Origin: Microthrixaceae bacterium
GTDB taxonomy: Bacteria > Actinomycetota > Acidimicrobiia > Acidimicrobiales > Acidimicrobilacustridaceae
Assembly (NCBI GenBank): GCA_947455015.1
Contig: CANGMY010000014.1
Span: forward strand, 1-16,347
DNA: 16,347 nt
Direction of reading: 5' to 3'
Shown one piece after another: positions 13,994 to 16,347 of this stretch. The notes under the pieces are model-generated. The model ran no database searches, was not told where the DNA came from, and worked only from the letters and a program-made list of their open reading frames with translations. Numbering within the stretch: position 1 is the first letter of the stretch; every line of letters starts with the position of its first letter. Both the position numbers and the translations under genes were made by a program.

Positions 13994-15397
13994 GTGACTT
14001 CGACACCACCACCCCCTCCCGCCCCCACACACGGCGCGCCTGCCGATCTTCTCGTACGCAATGCAGCGCTCGTCGCGACATGCGATGCGCAGCGACGCGA
14101 GATCGCTGGTGGCTGGGTGTCGATTACGAACGGCGTCATTAGCGGCGTTGGCGATCCGGGAACCGAACCACCGGCAACCCGCACTATCGATGCCAACGGA
14201 TGCCTTGTCACGCCCGGTCTCATCAACACCCACCACCACATTTACCAAAATCTGACACGTGCGTATCTGCCCGCGACAAGCGGAAATCTCTTTACCTGGC
14301 TCACCGAGTTGTATCCGGTGTGGTCGCAACTCGATGAAGAGGCGGCATACCTTTCGGCGTGGATTGGTTTTGCCGAACTCGCTCTCGGCGGATGTACAAC
14401 TTCGATGGATCACTTGTACGTGCATCCAAAAGGTGGTGGCGATCTCATCACTGCGGAAATCACCGCAGCGAAGGAGTTCGGTTTCCGCTTTCACGCAACC
14501 CGTGGCTCGATGAGTCGTTCGCAAAAAGATGGCGGTCTCCCGCCGGACTCCGTCGTGCAGACCGATGATGAAATTCTCGCTGACTCCGAACGACTCGTGA
14601 AGATGCATCACGATCGTTCGCCACACGCCATGATTCAGGTCGCGCTTGCGCCATGCTCGCCGTTCTCCGTGACTCCCGATCTCATGCGTTCCACCGCAGA
14701 ACTCGCAGAGAAACTCGATGTTCGCCTGCACACTCATCTGGCAGAAGACGTTGACGAAGACACCTATTGCCTCGACGTCTACGGATGTCGTCCCGTCGAA
14801 TTGTTCGAGGACGTCGGCTGGGGCTCAAACCGCTCGTGGGTTGCCCATTGCGTGTATCCGAACGCCGATGAAATCGAGCGACTCGGCAAATGGGGAACCG
14901 GTGTGGCCCATTGCCCCAGTTCGAACCAGATCCTCGGTGCTGGCTTTGCTCCGATTGCCGAATTCGTTGCTGCAGGTGTTCCCGTGGGTCTCGGTTGCGA
15001 CGGTTCCGCTTCAGCGGACTCCGCATCGCTCTGGACAGAAGCCCGTAACGCCATGCTGATGGGCCGTCATCGCAAAGGCCCCGAATCCATGCAGGCCCGA
15101 GATGCGCTCGAACTGGCCACCCTCGGCGGTGCCAAGTGCCTCGGCCGCGAAGGCGAAATTGGCGTTCTTACCCCCGGAGCGGCCGGAGACCTCGTGGTCT
15201 GGGGCTTCGAAGGTGTCCGCTATGCCGGTGCGCTCTCCGACCCCATCGAGGCCTGGCTCCGCTGCGGACCAACCTCGGCCCGCGACACCGTCATCGCTGG
15301 CGAATCCGTCGTCAGCAGTGGACTTCTCACCAATCCCAATGTTGAAGAGATGCTCACTCGCCATCGCGGTGTCGCAACGCGCTGGCAAACCCGCTGA
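13994..15397 (+). CDS. 8-oxoguanine deaminase-like amidohydrolase
   Basis: A 467-residue amidohydrolase of the cytosine deaminase-like/ATZ-TRZ branch, with a complete N-terminal beta-sandwich (about 17-75), barrel and C-terminal beta-sandwich. Mononuclear metal-site motifs are H80 and H82 in NTHHHIYQNL, H246/H248 in RLHTHLAED, H285 in VAHCVYP and D336 in GLGCDGSAS. CSPFSVTPDLM and GTGVAHCPSSNQIL resemble the 8-oxoguanine deaminase group, which makes urate from 8-oxoguanine; some relatives deaminate isocytosine or chloro-/hydroxy-triazines. The start is a GTG with only a weak ribosome site, and residues 5-11 form a proline-rich leader with no obvious role. It follows the ammonia-lyase by 48 bases without a visible terminator, so it is probably the last gene of the operon. 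A urate-producing deaminase fits the purine context; exact substrate is inferred. Confidence 0.87.
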   Translation: MTSTPPPPPAPTHGAPADLLVRNAALVATCDAQRREIAGGWVSITNGVISGVGDPGTEPPATRTIDANGCLVTPGLINTHHHIYQNLTRAYLPATSGNLFTWLTELYPVWSQLDEEAAYLSAWIGFAELALGGCTTSMDHLYVHPKGGGDLITAEITAAKEFGFRFHATRGSMSRSQKDGGLPPDSVVQTDDEILADSERLVKMHHDRSPHAMIQVALAPCSPFSVTPDLMRSTAELAEKLDVRLHTHLAEDVDEDTYCLDVYGCRPVELFEDVGWGSNRSWVAHCVYPNADEIERLGKWGTGVAHCPSSNQILGAGFAPIAEFVAAGVPVGLGCDGSASADSASLWTEARNAMLMGRHRKGPESMQARDALELATLGGAKCLGREGEIGVLTPGAAGDLVVWGFEGVRYAGALSDPIEAWLRCGPTSARDTVIAGESVVSSGLLTNPNVEEMLTRHRGVATRWQTR

Positions 15398-15410
15398 TCG
15401 AAAACCATTG

Positions 15411-15423
15411 CGGGTTCGACCCG
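15411..15423 (+). terminator. Weak hairpin after the operon, possible terminator
   Basis: CGGGT-TCG-ACCCG forms a 5-base-pair stem 13 bases after the stop of the deaminase gene. The loop is small and no T-run follows, so it is a poor intrinsic terminator. It is the only structure I see in the 81-base gap before the MMPL gene, where the purine operon should end. Confidence 0.25.
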
Positions 15424-15478
15424 TCGACCACTTCCTTATGGCGTCTCCCTTGCGAGCCCACCACTAGCGTTTCGCACT

Positions 15479-16347
15479 ATGAAACTGCATCGCCGCCCGA
15501 AGGCCGCCGTCGATCTCAATCGCCCGGCACCTATTCCTCCTACCGGCAAGCAACTCGGTGGGCTCGGTCGCATTGGTCGATTCGTTTCGAAGCATCACCG
15601 CTGGGTGGCGGCACTTTGGCTGGTCATCATCGTGGCGGCCGGCTACCTCAACGTTGCGTTTGCCGGAAAGACCTCTGACAGCTTCAGCGTCCCCGGCACG
15701 AATTCACAGGCGGCATACGACCTCCTGAATGAAAAGTTCCCCTCACAGAATGCGGCAACCGCAAACCTCGTGTTCTGGGTGCCTCAGGGACAGGTGCTGA
15801 CGTCTCCGCAGAATGCTGCCGCCGTTGCCAGTGTCGTTGCAGCGGTGCAGAAAGTGAACGGCGTCGCGCCGAACGGAGTTCTCGATCCGATCCTCGCAAG
15901 CGCGCAAGCGGTGAACCTTGGGCTCGGAAATATCCCCACCTTCCTTTCGCCCGATAGCCAAATCGCATACACAAGCGTGACGTTTTCCGACACCGTCACC
16001 GCGTTGATGAATCAGTACCCACCCAACGGTGAGAAAGTTGCAACGGAGTACCCGAATCCGTACAACGAATTGCAGAGCGCAATTAACAGCGTCAGCGCTG
16101 GCGATGTTCAGGTAAAAATCGGCGGCACCGTCGCTGATACGTGGAACCAGCCCGTTTCGTGGTGGGGTTCGCACGCCGACGAGGTTGGTCTTGGCCTCGG
16201 CGCCATTCTTTTGCTCGTCGCATTCGGTTCCATCTTTGGAATGGCCATTCCGATTTCGACTGCACTCTTCGGTGCAATAACGGCCGGCGGACTCGTGTTG
16301 TTGCTCGCGGACTTTGTAACGGTGTCATCGGCAGCACCGAAGGTCAC
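15479..16347 (+). CDS. MMPL-family (RND) membrane transporter, N-terminal part
   Basis: The frame from the ATG at 15479 is open through the end of the window (289 codons, incomplete at the 3' end). A basic, proline-containing cytoplasmic leader (about 1-45) is followed by the first membrane segment WVAALWLVIIVAAGYLNVAF (about 43-62). A periplasmic-type domain beginning DSFSVPGTNSQAAYDLL, typical of MMPL proteins, comes next. The second and third hydrophobic segments appear near the end (VGLGLGAILLLVAFGSIFGM, then the LFGAITAGGLVLLLADF stretch). These proteins export lipids, siderophores or other hydrophobic compounds. No ribosome site precedes the ATG and no clear promoter was found. It follows the purine operon in the same direction but its function does not suggest membership. 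Confidence 0.88.
   Translation, partial: MKLHRRPKAAVDLNRPAPIPPTGKQLGGLGRIGRFVSKHHRWVAALWLVIIVAAGYLNVAFAGKTSDSFSVPGTNSQAAYDLLNEKFPSQNAATANLVFWVPQGQVLTSPQNAAAVASVVAAVQKVNGVAPNGVLDPILASAQAVNLGLGNIPTFLSPDSQIAYTSVTFSDTVTALMNQYPPNGEKVATEYPNPYNELQSAINSVSAGDVQVKIGGTVADTWNQPVSWWGSHADEVGLGLGAILLLVAFGSIFGMAIPISTALFGAITAGGLVLLLADFVTVSSAAPKV

Noticed and set aside
15410..15431. A GGGTTCGACC stretch followed by CGTCGACCA resembles the T-arm and CCA end of a tRNA, which could also be a phage attachment site.
   Set aside because: With a TTCGACC loop the flanking 5-base arms do not pair, and the sequence upstream is the end of a protein gene with no room for the rest of a tRNA. No integrase or direct repeat is seen.

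Overview
The window reads as a chromosomal segment of a moderately GC-rich bacterium, most likely an actinomycete (Actinomycetota, perhaps an Acidimicrobiia-like lineage). The hints are frequent GTG starts, an apparently leaderless promoter, an LLM-class flavin/F420-type oxidoreductase and an MMPL transporter. The phylum is inferred from these traits; there is no marker gene to prove it. No stretch longer than 300 bases lacks a gene, and I see no rRNA, complete tRNA, IS element or CRISPR array.

Layout. (1) 2-124: 3' end of an unidentified + strand gene, followed by a hairpin that can serve as a bidirectional terminator. (2) 192-1577, minus: a complete D-hydantoinase/dihydropyrimidinase. (3) 1614-1853, plus: a small thiamine-binding-like (MTH1187/YkoF) protein whose 3' end overlaps (4) 1834-2211, minus: a short regulator with a YheO/DauR-type HTH. 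(5) 2221-2291: a compact divergent control region with a promoter that appears to start transcription at the first codon of the next gene, plus inverted and direct repeats. (6) 2292-11713, plus: seven genes joined almost entirely by 4-base stop/start overlaps: a three-subunit molybdenum hydroxylase (FAD, 2Fe-2S, Mo), an M20-family L-carbamoylase/allantoate-hydrolase-like enzyme, a nitrilase-fold N-carbamoyl-D-amino-acid hydrolase, a second molybdenum hydroxylase of the fused XdhD type, and a shortened SsnA-like amidohydrolase. (7) 11733-15397, plus: an LLM-class oxidoreductase, a 2,3-diaminopropionate ammonia-lyase (YgeX/DpaL type) and an 8-oxoguanine-deaminase-like amidohydrolase, closely spaced and probably part of the same transcription unit. 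(8) 15479 to the window end: the 5' part of an MMPL-family membrane transporter, probably unrelated.

How it fits together. Molybdenum hydroxylases and purine-type deaminases could oxidise and deaminate a purine to xanthine, urate or a related oxopurine. The cyclic amidohydrolases (hydantoinase, SsnA-like) could open the rings, the two carbamoylase-type enzymes could remove the ureido carbon and nitrogen, and the PLP lyase could convert the remaining 2,3-diaminopropionate to pyruvate and ammonia. The gene set strongly resembles the E. coli yge/ygf region and the purine-degradation clusters of anaerobic gut bacteria (xdhD, ssnA, hyuA, ygeY, ygeX). Three differences stand out: hydrolytic carbamoylases appear where those clusters have a carbamoyltransferase (ygeW), an LLM oxidoreductase is present while no ygfK is visible, and the SsnA-like protein lacks its N-terminal beta-sandwich strands. 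The pathway assignment is inference from gene content; substrates cannot be read from sequence alone.
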